DNA of 64,000 bases. It comes from Oreocharis arfaki. Taxonomy: Eukaryota; Chordata; Aves; Passeriformes; Paramythiidae. The notes under the pieces are model-generated. The model was not told the origin of the DNA, did not search any database, and worked only from the letters and a program-made list of their open reading frames with translations. The stretch spans positions 248,001 to 312,000 of the forward strand of contig VZRR01010270.1 in assembly GCA_013398015.1 (NCBI GenBank), given 5' to 3'. Made by a program: the position numbers and the translations under genes. Shown here one piece after another: positions 25,651 to 38,600 of the stretch (within the stretch, counting starts at the first letter, position 1; each line of letters opens with the position of its first letter).

Positions 25651-28600
25651 GCGGTTCTTCCCTGTGGTTCTTCCCTGAGGCACACTTCCGCAATTGTGCT
25701 TCTCTCTGTCTACAGATAGAAAAGCCTGATGGAAAGAAATGCTTAACCATGGAGCTTCTTTCATACACGTGTCCTCATTTCCCACTCGGGTACACTCACT
25801 GGAGGGTTCTACATCAAAAACTTGAATTAACATCTCGAAAAGAAAAGCGGGTTTATGTTGGTACATATTGGTTTCCTTCTCCTCTGCTTAAGAAACGTAG
25901 TCCATACCAACAGTGAAACCATGTTGTTCTGCATACTTTGAGGAGGTAGTTCTGCCTGTCTTGGGTGTAAAATAAAGCATTGTTCTCTTATACGTGCTCT
26001 TCTCCAGGTAGTGAGGGAAATTACCCTCTCGAGGTGAAAGGAACTTGCAGCTTTGCTGAAATGTTTTGAGAGCATTTAATAGAAAGTGACATTCAAAAAA
26101 CCCAAGCATTATCATTAAATTTTATGGCTCAGAACTATTATTGGGCTATATCCTAGAGGTTTAACTCAAACCCTTGTTTTTAGACTCACCAGTGTCTGGA
26201 ATCCAAACTGAAGTGTTCTGACATCAAATACATTAGATATTTGGTTTGCTTTTCAGGAACATCCTTGCAGGGTAGGGTCTCTGGAGGCCTTAAAAGGCAA
26301 AAATTCTGCTTTGGGGCTTTTGACCACTTGTTCTGAGGTCTGGCCTGTTGTAATTGTATTTGGTTTTTACCTGATGCTTCTTTCCAAATGGTTAATTCAA
26401 GGACAAACAGTTCATAGCTGTAAGCAGGAGCTGTAGTTCAAGAGTCATTCTTGATAACTGGGGTTATTTATATGGATCCACAAAGCCAATAACCTCTTCC
26501 TCTGAGGTAAGAGTTATTACAGATAGTCAGCAAGATTAAATACTAGCAAAAATTATTATGAACCCATATATGACTGCAATGATTTTTTCCAATATTTACT
26601 GAATAATGTGCCTGGGAAGTGGGTCTTAGTTTGGCTCTCATGGTTGATTCTAAGCCTTCTCTTACCCATACCCCTGAGACTCTGGTTAATTTTGTGGCAC
26701 AAAATATTTAATTATGTGCTCTGCCAAGTGAATACAAGGTCTCGAATTGAATTTCAGTGTCCCTGGGCAACTATTTTAGATACTTTGGTAGAATGTAAAT
26801 GCATATTTTCTGCATGCCAGATCCTGGCTCCATATCCATCAAAGTAAATCCTCAGTAGTTCCACTGAAGGCTTGGAACAATCTTAAATTATGTTGTTGAG
26901 GTCACATTGTGACCCTGAAGCTCTGGCAGAGACCCAAACCAAGAAATTTGTGTGGGAAACCGGGAAGGGAGTAAATTAGCATTTGCCTATGCTTTTTATG
27001 GGAGTAAACTGTTACAAAGGTGTGAGTTAAGATGAAAGCTCCTCATGGTGGTGGATATTGCTTTCCAGCTGTTTCTGCTGGAAACAGCTCAGTGTGTGTG
27101 TGTATGGGATGGGTCCCTATTTTCTGATGGTGCTCTGTCTCGAACAGCAAGCAGTATTGCTTTCACATTCCCTGACTGTCCCCCTCCTCCTAACTCCCTC
27201 CAAACAAATATTGCTTAATCTTATAAAATGAAAGTCCAGGGGTAGGCCCTAGTCTGGGTGGTTTTTTTTCCTCTGGTGAGTTCAATCTTTCATTTTTTCT
27301 CTCTGCCAAATGCAAGTGGCAGGTCTAGGCAGTATTAGGTAATTGTGGTTGTCATACTGCAGACTGCACTGTGGAAAAAATTAATTGCTGTTTTTTCACC
27401 CAAGGGTTTGAGCCGCAGTCCCTTCGTCTGCCTGGGACAGCGTCGTTTCCCTCCCCGCTGGGGCTGCGTTCCGTGGAGCAGCATGAAAGGGCTCCTGTGC
27501 AGCTGCTCTGGGCGAGTGGGCGGGCACCTCATTCAGTAATAACAGCTAATTTATACAGCCATGAACATCCTCGGCTATAAATAAACAGTTCTGACTGACT
27601 TTGCATACTTAAAATGAAACGAGAGAGACTGATGGACTGGGAAGAGAAATCTGGTGTAAATGTTGTAAGGGCCGGATCCTTACACAGGGTGCCTCAGTAA
27701 AGCCTTGTGGAAACCACGGGGAAAATGTTGGTTTGTGAGCAATGACACATTTTCCACCTTTCAGAGCTTTGTGGACATGAGAGAAAGGAATAAAGCAAAT
27801 CCAACATTCCAGGAGTTGTGTTTTGGGGACAGGCATTCCTCATTGCTTTCCCAAAGCGCGTGACTGGAATCCAGCTTTTCCCCATACAGGATGTCGCAGA
27901 GAGAAGTACCTCTTCTAAACCCTTTTCAAAGGAAAAAACAACCCCCCTTATGATTCTCCTCAAAGCCTTGTAGTCCAGCAGCTCACCACATCTGGTCCCA
28001 AAGGTACCCTGGTGTGAGCAGGAGCTGGGGGTGAGGTCTGCCATTTGGCTCCACTGGTTGGAAGTGGAAAGACCTATCCCTCTGTGCTGGGGCCCAAACT
28101 TCGTTTGGAGTTTCTGACAATTAAATGGTTTGTTCTGGAGTATCAGTACAAAATAAAAGAATTTAAAAAGAAAAGAGATAGAGACAAAAGTACCCAAAAA
28201 ATCTGTACATAGAGTACAGGAATTTTCCATAACTTTCTCTTCCCTCATTCTCTTCATGTTTTTCTTCTGTCTGTGTCTCCAATATATTTCCTTTGACTAG
28301 CATCTTTCAGCTGAATTCTTTCTATGTTCTGCTTCAGCTTCCACAGAAAAGGAGGGAGGAGTGTGTTTGTGTGTGGGCATATGTAATTGCTTACATTCCC
28401 CTTGCAAAGTTAGCTGGAGCAAGTTATCTAGATAAGCTGGGAATTACTGAATGCATGCACGTCTCTCGTTGAGTTCACTTAGTTTACAGTCTAGGCCTAG
28501 CATGTTAACTTCCCAGATTAGAATTTTTATCAGGTGCTTAACACATGAGAAGAACAATCTTATGTATACACACTATCTTTTTATTGCTCACAGGCAGCTT

Positions 28601-31419
28601 ACAACATGTTTCGCTTTTACTAAGCTCCAGCAGCGTTTGAAAGGTGAAAGTAACACCCCGGCGAACTGCGTGCACAGTAGCTCTAAGCGAGGAGTTTTGG
28701 CAATGACGATGGAGTTAGACATTTAAGTACTGCAACTAGTTTCAAATCCTCTTTGAATGCAGGAATAATAACAGAGATTTTTCTTTTTCACATTGACCAT
28801 TAAGGAACACTTGTGCTGCTCTCGGTTCTGCATGTTTATTGGAGTTTGCAAAGCAGATCTCCAGTGTTTTGGATGTTAACAAAATGTTGAGGCTAATAAC
28901 AGAAATCAACTATATTGAGGGAAATTAGTAAACATGTGAATGGAGTGTAATTATATGGCAGGCAGCTTTATGTTAAACAGTGCTTTAAATTAACATGCTT
29001 TCTGTCAAAGCAATCATACAGTCAGTATAATTAGGTTACTTTTGCTGCGAGATTAACTGAAACCAAGAAAAAGGAAGAAACTGTTGCCTTCAGATTTCCT
29101 GTTAAAATGGAGGGGAGACATTAAGCATATTAATATTACAGAAAGTTTCTCTTTAGAAGAACTCGGCTTCATGGTGAACTTTCTGAGCAGACATTTCTAA
29201 TTACAGTGCTTGTTAGCCCAATTTGTTATCTAGCTAGCTTGGAAGTCACAGCACTGTTAAAATTATCTCTCGTCTTAATTTTTTCCAGACTTGATGAAGG
29301 GCAATCCAAACAAGAGCTGGCTTGCATTCACAGGTCTTTTACAGAGTGGTGCCAAGCTCACGAGGGAGTGCATTTACCAGTGACAACTTCTAGCCATGGA
29401 CACATCCTCATGTACGTTGTGCAAGAGATGAGAAATCTGTGTAAACAGATGAACACAATTTTCTTATTCATAGCAGTTGCAGAGTTATCATGAAAGAGGC
29501 AAACATTTCATATTTTCCACCAGTTTTCCATATGTCTGATGTCATAATGGCTTCACCAGAAGCTGCAATGCATTGGAGAAAGGATTTATCACAGCTGCAT
29601 TTATTTTCCTCTACTTCATGGCTTCAGCATTCATGGAGAGAGTGTTTGGCTTCAAGAGGAGGATTCACTTGCCTTTCCATTTGTGGTCCAGTATTACTAT
29701 TGAATCTCCTGTTTGGAGACAGAGGAGAAGACATTATTGAGGTGTTGGGGGAGGGGCGGGGGGGAAGGCACAACAGAGAAGTCCTTTCACGCATCAAGCA
29801 TGAGGAGGATGTGAAACTGGCCCCAGCCTCCCAACATCCCTAGGGAACTCTGCCCATCTGGGAGTGGGAGTAGACTGCGAGTGCATGTATTGGACCAGCT
29901 GCTAATGCTGAAGTGCTGCAGAAGTCAAATGAGCCTGGGATGTCCCCAGCAAGTAATGGATTACTCAACGACTGAGGAAAGATTTGAAATCTGCCATGGG
30001 CCACACCCATTGAGAAGAGTTGTGCTTTGCCAGTGGGAGAAAGTATCTGCTACCAAACAAACCTAGTTTGTTGTAAGAGTACATGAAAAGCTTTAAAAAT
30101 AAGGCATGTCTGGAAGGGCAGCAGATGAGTAATCCCTACACCTGGGATATCTGGAGGATCCTCACGTGGCTGGTCAGGACAGCACAGGACGTACTGAAAT
30201 CCCACAGCTTTCTGAAGCACCAGTTAGAAGCTGGTTGTGCTACTGTGGGGCACCCAGTGTGGCAATAATCAACTATTCATGGGTACCTTTTCTAACACAC
30301 TGTCTCAGCCTCTCTTCTTCCCTGCCGATCATCATTCACTCACAGGAATCTCCCCTTTTAATGATCTTTCCTTGTCTGTAGACCTCAGAGGCTCTGAAAC
30401 ACTAATTGCTGTATTGTATTGGTGTGTACTGTCCAAATAGATATTTATGAGGGAGGAAAAAAAAAGAAACCACAAAGAAAAAGAATAGCCTGGTAGGCCG
30501 GGACCAGCATGTTAACCAGCCCTTGTTAATCCCTGGCCTCCACTGATGAATTCGTAAGCCCTGGTTTGCCAGAAATTCTGATCCAGTCTGCCTCCAGTGG
30601 ATCACCAGATAAACTTTTCACCAAGAATAGGACCTGTGACGAATAGTGCAAGTTTTCTTTAAACAGTCAGTCATCTCTGCCCGAGGGGTAAACTGCAGCT
30701 TTAGGGAGTGACAAATATGAAGGACATAAATGTGCCATCACAGGTTTGTGGTACAACTAGGACAAATGGATGAGTCAAAAGTAAATATTCATATTTAGGT
30801 TGCAAACTCTGGGATATAAATCCTCTAGTATCTGAGTTCCATTCATCATCAGCGATATAGTGAAATTATGGATATAAACATTATTTCGTTACTGAAAGGA
30901 ATAGATAGACTCTGTTTTTAAAGGCATGATACAACAAATCTTCTGGAAAGGAATCTCAGCTTAGAAATCCCTCCTGGATATTGTAATAACAAAGGGTGGA
31001 ACCTGCATCTGGAGTAATTAGTGCGTGCAGAACATCAGCATTTTAACATTCATACAAAAACTGCTGTTGATAAGCCTGTACCAGTAGGATGGTAGCACGA
31101 CTTCATACCCCACACAGTTGCCCTTTGCATCCCTTTATTTGCCATTCGGGTTTCTGCAGTCTCAACAGCTGCTTGGAGTAATGACAGCATCAAGAATTCA
31201 ATCTTATTATAGTATTGCTTTGTATTGCACAGATTTGTGAGCTGCCACATAGGCTGGATTTCCCAAGGCTACAGGGTATTAAGGGAGCTTGGTTTCAAAA
31301 GCCCATAAATACAAAAATAAAACTCGGGGAAAATAATCAGTTGCAAAAAACGTTATATGGTTCTGGAAAATGCATTGAATGCAAAAGTACTCCAAAAAAA
31401 GAGGAAAAACAGGCTAAAG
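25651..31419. other. gene-free sequence 3' of ADTRP
   Basis: 5.8 kb without a recognisable exon. A 187-codon minus-strand ORF (27694-28257) and two consecutive plus-strand ORFs (29206-29843, different frames) have no known motifs. A G-rich run with quadruplex potential lies at 29745-29764. Confidence 0.55.
29745..29764 (+). other. G-quadruplex-prone G run
   Basis: Runs of G5, G4 and G7 separated by single A and C provide four G-triplets with very short loops. It is a structural prediction only. Confidence 0.4.
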
Positions 31420-31574
31420 AGAAGATTGTTGTTTAACTTTATTTCAGCCTTAGGTAAATAGTTTTCAGCAATGTCTTCCCAAGATATTTAAGGGCTCATA
31501 GAAGATCTGGAAGAGCATATCCATCTCTGCACTGAGCATCAGAAAGTTATTCCACCATAAGTTTTCTCTTTTTC
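31420..31574 (-). other. candidate terminal exon of ADTRP with poly(A) signal
   Basis: On the minus strand an acceptor-like gctctcag is followed at 31574 by a purine/lysine-rich stretch. In phase 1 from exon 5 it would add 35 residues (beginning KRENLWWNN) to a TGA at 31465. In phase 2 it would read Q-KKRKLMVE and stop at 31547, which resembles the basic human tail but would require a poor donor in exon 5. AATAAA follows 22 bases after the phase-1 stop, and a T-rich downstream element follows that. The layout suits a last exon, but no homology proves it. Confidence 0.3.
31438..31443 (-). terminator. AATAAA poly(A) signal (candidate ADTRP 3' end)
   Basis: Minus strand reads AAATAAAG, followed within 50 bases by a T-rich stretch (tgtttttcctcttttttt) suited to a downstream element. 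It fits the candidate terminal exon at 31574. A bare AATAAA is common by chance in AT-rich DNA. Confidence 0.35.
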
Positions 31575-33384
31575 CTGAGAGCAATATCTCTTACTCTTGT
31601 GCTGCCTTATCCCTTGCATTATAATATCTTTAGTTTCTGTTTTGCCCCTGACAGTGTTTGTCAGCCAGCTGCTGGCCAAAGCTTTCCCTTCTGGAGGACA
31701 GCAAGCATCCAGGTGGGTCTGTTGGAGCTGGTGGCCATTCTGACAGTCAGCCTCCCTTCCTCCCCCGTTTCTCTCCCAAAGGACAGTTCTACCACCTGGG
31801 GATAAGCATTTCTCTGGGACAGGCCTTGGGCCTATAAAATCTTGCAGGGGGCTTGCTGGGTGTCCCTCAGGAGGCTTTTCAATCACTGGCGGAGCAAGTA
31901 GCTGTTGCTAGCTATAGCTCCTCTCCACCTGCATTTCATTGAAATTAAGCAGCTGATGAATGTTATTTTGGGTTTTTTTCAGATGTGTTAGATGGAAGAC
32001 AAATGAATGTGCTCCATCTTCAAATGCTGGTTCTAGATAAGAGACCTCACTTGAAAGGCTGCTCTGTCTGATGTGGAAAACTTTGATCCAAATTTCTCCC
32101 AAGGATCTGGTTGTCCCAACAAGAGCAAACCCAAGCGAACGTTGCTTTGCTTTATTTTTGAGGATTCTAGTTTGACTGGTCAAAGAAACATGAGATCAGT
32201 TGCCTGTGTGATGTTTTCCACCCATCGGGAATGGGAGAAACTATCACACGGTTCGTCTTTGGTGCTCAGACCCTGCAGCCAAATTCTTGGCTGAGGTAAA
32301 TTTATGGCAGTAAAAGAATCAGCTCATTGTTTCAAATTATCCTCTTTGGAGTTTCTCTATTGCTCAACATTGTCTTGTACTCTAGAAACTCTGGGATTTA
32401 AAACAAAAAGAAGTCATTACTGGTACTATTTTCTGTGCCTCTCAGGCTGTGCAGCTGGGTTGCCTTAGTTACCACCAATCCAACTGTGCAAGGGGAGGGA
32501 GAGGAGAGGCACATGAGAGATAATACATTTTTAAAACCTCCAATACTGTATGAAACAGTTTGTCTATAAATAATAAAATGAATTTAGGGTCTGGCATCCT
32601 GAAAAGGAAAAAAGATGTTATATTATTCTACAGCCTAGATTTTCCAGCTCTCAGAAATGATACTGCATCTTTTCGGTCAAGCACAGGATGTAGATTTAAC
32701 ACTTACTTGCTTGAAGCTGAAAGCTGCCATCTGTAGACTTTGGAATAAGCTGGAACTAAATATACCTTTAAGTGTGAAAAAGAGTAAATATTTATGTAGC
32801 TGGTTTTAGGAAAAATAATAATGGCCTGGAGTTATAAGGGAGTGTGGAAGAGCCCATATGAAGCATGGTGTGCTGTGGAACAAGCTTCATTAGCAGCCTA
32901 CGGTCTGCCACAGGATATAAGTCCAGAAGGGAGTTAGGCTTGCCTCTCTGGTAGAGCTGTTTGTTAATCGCTTCTTGCACCTTTGAATAAACACATCTGG
33001 GCAACTGTTCTTCATTCAAGTGGGAAAGAAATAAAAAGAAGCACCAGCCCCAGATTTTTTTCCTTTGGGGAGAATCCTGGTGCCAGCAGCCCCGTCAGAG
33101 AGCTCTGCCTTGTCAGATCCCACCAGCATCAGGTCTAATTGTTTGATGGCTTCAGGTATTATTAGAGAAGGTGTTTTCAGATGTGCCTTTAGGAACCTAG
33201 TAGATAACTGCCTTACCCTGTAGCCCAGACTGCCTTTGGGGAACAAGGAGGAAGCAAAAGAGAAATCAAAAATGCCCTTCCATGTACTTTTTCTTTTGGA
33301 GGAGGTGGGCAGGGCGTAGAGTATGGAAAGATGAGGAGGGCTGTCCTCCACCCCCACTGATTATTTTGCCTTGTGTGGGGGGGT

Positions 33385-33408
33385 TGTTTTTTGTTTTGTT
33401 TTGTTTTC
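33385..33408 (+). repeat. (GTTTT)n simple repeat
   Basis: Short imperfect run of GTTTT units in sequence downstream of ADTRP exon 5. Confidence 0.75.
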
Positions 33409-34827
33409 TGCAGGATCATTTTAACTGCATCCTCTGCCTTATTGTAATGGGAAGGAGAGACAGGAAAGGGTAGGATGAAAAAAAGTACGTGGAGCCATTT
33501 TTGCTGTGGGAACAAAGGTATGTTGGAATCGCGTCTTCATTCACTTTGCAGCTTTTTTCTCTGGCAATGCTGAACCAAAGATTTGTCTCAGTCAGGAATA
33601 TATTATATAGACTCTAGCACAGTGTAATTTGGAATAGCTTCCCCATGGCTGTGTTTCAAGACTTATTGGGACTTTGTTATTGATACCAGCTTAAGGAAGT
33701 CCTACTCTTCTCTTGGGTGGACACAGCTGGGAGGTGGGTCAGGAAAAACACTTGGCACCAACATGGGGATCTCTAACTCAAGGGGAGTGTCTTGCTCGTG
33801 GATGAAAACACCATGTAATTGTTAAGGCCAGGATTTTGTGGCTCCTTTGAAGAATACCAAGTATGCATGGAGAGGCAGACCCACCACACAGATGAGGCCT
33901 CCAGGGATCGCAAGAGCACACCAGATATCAATGGAGAATATTGTGTATTGTTTATATACATACTCTGAGGTTACATTCATGCTGCCACAACTGGGGTGCT
34001 TTTCAGCCTCTCTGTATGCACAGAAAAGTTGAGTGCTTGCCCCAGTTTCTTTAGTCAGCTGTTGAATATGCCTCTAATTTTGCAGTTAATTTAATCTCTG
34101 CTTGGCACAACACTTTTTCCAATCATTTAACACTTTGGAAATCAAATTATTTTAATTCTGATTATCTCCAATTTATGCAGCAGGCATACTCTAGGCCTAA
34201 AATTACTAATATGTACTCAGTGATGAAAAAAAATATGATACCTAGACGTATCAGATATCTCGTATAAAGACTTATGCCATCACATAGTGATGATGTGGTC
34301 TTTGACTAGTGATAGTTACTAATTATGTGGTGCCTCTTAAACCAGAGCTAGTGCAGAAAGGCTGCAGATCTGTTTTCATTTACCAGCAATCCTCATCTCC
34401 TATTATGATTATGCAGAATGCGGCCAGAATCTCCAAACATGGACATGTAGAGCAAGCATCTTGTTTGCAAAGGTAGCAAGCGGTGAAGTTGGTTATTCAG
34501 CACATTTGAAAGCCAATCTGCTGCTTTTAGGTAGCTGAGTACGGATGGTGAGAGACTAGCTACAGACACTCTGCTTTGGCTTGACAGGCATGTGAGACTT
34601 CGCAAAATGGATCAGGCATCAAATGTTCCCTGAGAACAGAGGGAGGTTGTCTTATTTATTTTCAGAGGTGTTTCTGCAGTGTTTTTTCTTTCTTCAGAAA
34701 GCCAGTTTAAGAAATTGCAAATGTTCACACATTTGTCCTAAATAAAATACACACATTTTCCTGACAGAAACACTTTCATCCTCAAAAACTCAATCTTGAA
34801 TGAAAAAGGAGAGAGGGAACCAGAAGG

Positions 34828-34860
34828 AATAATAATGACAATAACAATAGTAATAATGAT
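34828..34860 (+). repeat. imperfect (AAT)n repeat
   Basis: Interrupted AAT units with single-base changes, downstream of ADTRP exon 5. Confidence 0.7.
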
Positions 34861-34942
34861 AGTATCCCATGCCAAACCCCCAGAGATGCTTCCTCTGTTC
34901 TCTCTTTTTTCCACCTGTTAAATATGTTCTCCTAAACAACTC

Positions 34943-34948
34943 TTTATT
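34943..34948 (-). terminator. AATAAA poly(A) signal (alternative, if exon 5 is terminal)
   Basis: Minus strand reads aaaaaaaaataaagag, about 560 bases downstream of the read-through stop at 35505. It would give a ~0.56 kb 3' UTR if exon 5 is the last exon. A further AATAAA-like site lies near 34655. Chance occurrence cannot be excluded. Confidence 0.25.
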
Positions 34949-35504
34949 TTTTTTTTCCCTCCAACTGCCCATTTGTCCAAGGAAGCTGCCTTTCTTTTTT
35001 AAAGGTCACTACTGGTTATTCCACTACTAAAGCAGCAGAGAGAAATTCTCAACAGTTTGTAAAATTTTCTGAAGTGCTGTTTTAGTCATGGACCTGCTGC
35101 CACAGTGCTTTTGTTTGGATACACTAATGCATTCCTGCAAATTTTCAGTAAGCACTGATGTTCCCTAGTCTGACAAACAACATGTGATGCAGGTGTAAGA
35201 GTTTTAGCCCAAGACGTGTGGCTTCTCTAGACCCTTCTCTGAGCAGGAATTCAAAAGCCAGTGATTTTGCTGGTAAGAACTGCTTCTTGAGCCACATTAG
35301 GGGAAACTGGCCCAAACTTTGTCTGGTAGGGTTGGGATCCTTGCTCCAATTTGTTCTCTGTTGGTTAGCATGTAGGTAGGACCCGACAACTGCTATCTGA
35401 TGCCCAAATGCCACCACCACCCCTCTTCCCCAATGTACTCCTGCCCCCTTCCTCTCGCTGCCTGCCTGGGCAATCACAGCAATTTGTTTTAGGGGTATTT
35501 TTTT

Positions 35505-35694
35505 TCATATGCATAGCAGTAATGAAGAAAACTTGGACTGACCCCATATCATACGGTTGAGGAACTCTCCGAAGTTGTAGCAGAAGACGACGATGGCAAG
35601 GCTACCGGCAAAAAAGGCTGCTAGCCCAGAGGGGCTGAACAAAGCAAAGAGAGGATATACCCACTCTCCCGTTACAGAGTAAATCCACAGGACC
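35505..35694 (-). CDS. ADTRP: ADTRP exon 5 (residue 169 to C-terminus, end uncertain)
   Basis: Acceptor tgcctag|G completes Trp169, then VLWIYSVTGEWVYPLFALFS, a final membrane segment (SGLAAFFAGSLAIVVFCYN) and GEFLNRMIWG. The TG-WVYP and GE-LN motifs are shared with human ADTRP and AIG1. After Gly220 there are two models. If not spliced, the frame adds 11 residues (QSKFSSLLLCI) to a TGA at 35505, giving 231 aa. If spliced, a donor G|gtcagt at 35543/35542 ends the exon in phase 1, as expected if human ADTRP and AIG1 split a Gly or Asp codon here. Read-through to 231 aa would be close to the human 230 aa. Confidence 0.93.
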
Positions 35695-38600
35695 CTAGGC
35701 AAGGAAGGAGAGAAATTACCTTTGGTTAGGACCATTCAGTTAGAAGAACCACTTCATCATTTCCAGCTCCTGAAGGGCTGAGTTATAAAAACAGACTTGA
35801 TACAGAGAAAATTAGCTCAGCTGTCGATACATCTACTCAGCACTTGGGCTATTTGCTGTGAAGCACACTTGAGCCACTGCTAAATTAGATGTATTTCAGT
35901 GCAGGTTGAAATGCACACAATATTCTCCTGTCACCCTGGTGGCATTGGCTATTAACAGCAGTAAAAGCACAGTAAAATCGCAAAATGTTCAGGAACAGGG
36001 ATGTGCACTTGGCTATGCTAAGAGAAGCTTGTTCAAATAAGCTCTCACATATGTTTGCTCTTTAGTTACAACAGCTTTTCAGCCCCTATCCAGATCCCTA
36101 GAGTCTGTGGAGACACAGAGCTGCTCCTCCCTGTCTCAATCCTTCTGCTGTTGACCACTGTTTTGAGGAGGCAGGAAGGCAAGGGGAATTCTCCAGCACC
36201 TTTTCTAAGAGGTGGAAGAGAAGAGGAATGGGTAGGTGGGAAACAGATGTGGCTGCTTCACCTTTTTGTGAGCTGTTTGCAAAGCTTGGTTTGGAAAAGA
36301 AGGAAAAGGAAGAGGATTAATACGCCTGCTTTATAGGGTTTCTTTTCTCCTAATTGGGCCCTCTCTTTCTCTCAGAAGATATCTTGTAGTGCCTGTCAGT
36401 TTGCTGGTAATATGTTCATTGTTTATGGCTCATAAGAGTGGTTGGTAGAAAATGCCTGAAGTTAAGAATATAAAAGTAATTTTTATATACTAAATATAGG
36501 AAAAAATATTTGGGGGGGGGATTAAAATTATTTATCTCTGTATTGATTATGTAAAGAATTTAAGAAATAGGGTAGGTTTTCATTGATTATTATCAGGATG
36601 TGCCATTTTAACATGGGCAGCTCTTCCCTGAAACAAACTCTTGGGTCAAATGGTCTTTAAAAGTTTAATTCCTTATTAAAAGAAAAACATACAGGATTAT
36701 GCCGTACTTTCCACCACCAGTGCTAACATAGGAATGCAATTGCAATTTTTTCTGATGGTACCAGCCTGCTACTTTACACTGAGCATCAGGCCTCAAAGAG
36801 AAGCGACAAACGGGCTGCCCCACTATCCTGAAACAGTGTCGTGCTGCTGAGGGTTGGGAGAATGCTAAGGAGGAAAGAAAAAAGCTGAAAAGATGCTTCT
36901 TCCTTTCTCTAGTAAAAGAAGGAAGGAGTGGGTCATAAAAAGGTGGTTTTGTCTTGCCTGTAAATTGAGATTTACTAATCCTCGCCTAAGGGATAGAGTG
37001 GAGAAATGGAGGGGATTGATGGTAGATCTGTGTGGACTGAGCATGGAAATATTTAAGTGTAGGGACTAATTTTCATGATTCGAGATTCTTTCACCTAACA
37101 AACAGAGCTGTGAAACACCCAAGTAATTAAAAAAAAAAAAAAGAAAGCCCGCAGGAAAGGCCCCTAAGAGGCTGAGCAGAAATGCTGAAGTCCAGGTGCT
37201 AAGTGGAGCCTGTGCAAATGTCAGCATGTGTTCTTCACTGCATGGACCCCTCCTTTCTTATTGTGCCTCAAACAGAGAATTGTGCCTCTAAAACAGAGAC
37301 TCTCTCTCTCTTTTCTTTTATATAACGAGGAACTAGATTATCCTGATGCAATTTGTCCAGCTGGTGTGTCTCATAGAAGCACTCCAACCTGTATTTTCAA
37401 ACCCAAATAAATGACTATGCAGGGCCACAGTGGTTTCAAAGCCACAGTGAAACCCTGCTCAGAGGCAAGTGTCTGGTGCAAGGTGCACCTGGCTACTCAT
37501 TTTCTCTGCTGCCTCAGAGGGACCAGTCTCAGCCCATCGACACTGCAGCAATGGCAGTGGCAGTTCAGGGAGAGGCTTGGAGGAAGGACTCTGTTGCTTG
37601 TGCAACATATGGTGCCCAAATGGGGCTATTAAATTGCCAGGTTGCAGCACCAACAGTGAAATATGTACATGTTTTAAGATTTTGCTGCACAGGCCAGAAA
37701 TTTTTTCTGTTGGTTGAAAGCTGTTGTCTGTAGTTTGCAGGGAACCACAAAGTGGAGGCAAAAAGAAAGCAGCCAGGAGTTTCCTTGCAGATTTGGAAAT
37801 AGTATTGACATCCTAATATCTTTTATCCAGTCATCAGGGCCCTGGCACACAGGGGACAAGCACTCAAAGGGACCGCCTTCCACTTGGGACCCTGGCAACA
37901 CAATGCAGCATCAACTCACAGAAGATACTTGGAGGGCTCAAATGTGTTGATTCTTGTGTTGATCTTCATCCTTTGGTGTGGATTCAGGTCCTGATACGAG
38001 CCATGTGTCCTGAGGGGTGAAATTGCTCAGCTGATAGGGATTTTAGGGGAAAGCACAGCACACATGGCTGTAAGAGCAGTCTGGTCTCAAAGACAGTAAA
38101 ACCCTAATGTTGTCATAAGACAAGCAAAACAAAGCTGGCGTTAAGCAACTGGGTGAATCAGAACATAGAAAAGGAATTCAGGAAACCATGGTCGTAATCC
38201 TATTAGGCTCTGGGCTGGATTAGAGTAAATGGCTTCTAATTTGCTTATGTAATGTAGCAGTGAAGTCCCTTGCTTCCACAGCCACTCTGATGGGTTTCAA
38301 GTCACTCAAGTGTTTCGTCTGTACAGCTTATTTTCTGTTTCAGGTTTTTACTCACTGGGTTGAAGATGGTCTCTAGCTGAGAGTGAGAACTGGTGAGTAG
38401 GAATGGGAGGGGTGGGTTTTCTCGTAGTTCCAGTGACTTCTCAGAAGGCTTTGCATGAGGACAAGTCACTTCCTAGCTGACCACTGTCCTCTTGTTGTTG
38501 TGTTCTCCACCCTAGAGCCTGGATGTTTCCTCAGCTCTGGAAAGTTGTGTAACAGCACACCCTGAAATCATACAGACCCCTTCCTGAGTTGTGTCTCAAT

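Noticed and set aside
27694..28257. 187-codon minus-strand ORF
   Set aside because: No recognisable domain, no splice or promoter context, and AT-rich non-coding composition around it; consistent with chance in a 64 kb six-frame scan.
29206..29843. Two consecutive plus-strand ORFs (95 and 117 codons)
   Set aside because: They are in different frames with a four-base overlap, which suggests an operon only in bacteria; here the genome is eukaryotic and no motif or splice support exists.
1..31400. TMEM170B, the expected neighbour 3' of ADTRP
   Set aside because: I looked for its membrane segments on the plus strand and recognised none; it may lie outside the window.
34782..34827. Further possible ADTRP last exon after tttttcattcaag
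   Set aside because: In the required phase it reads Asp and then an immediate stop, which would leave no tail; less likely than the other candidates.
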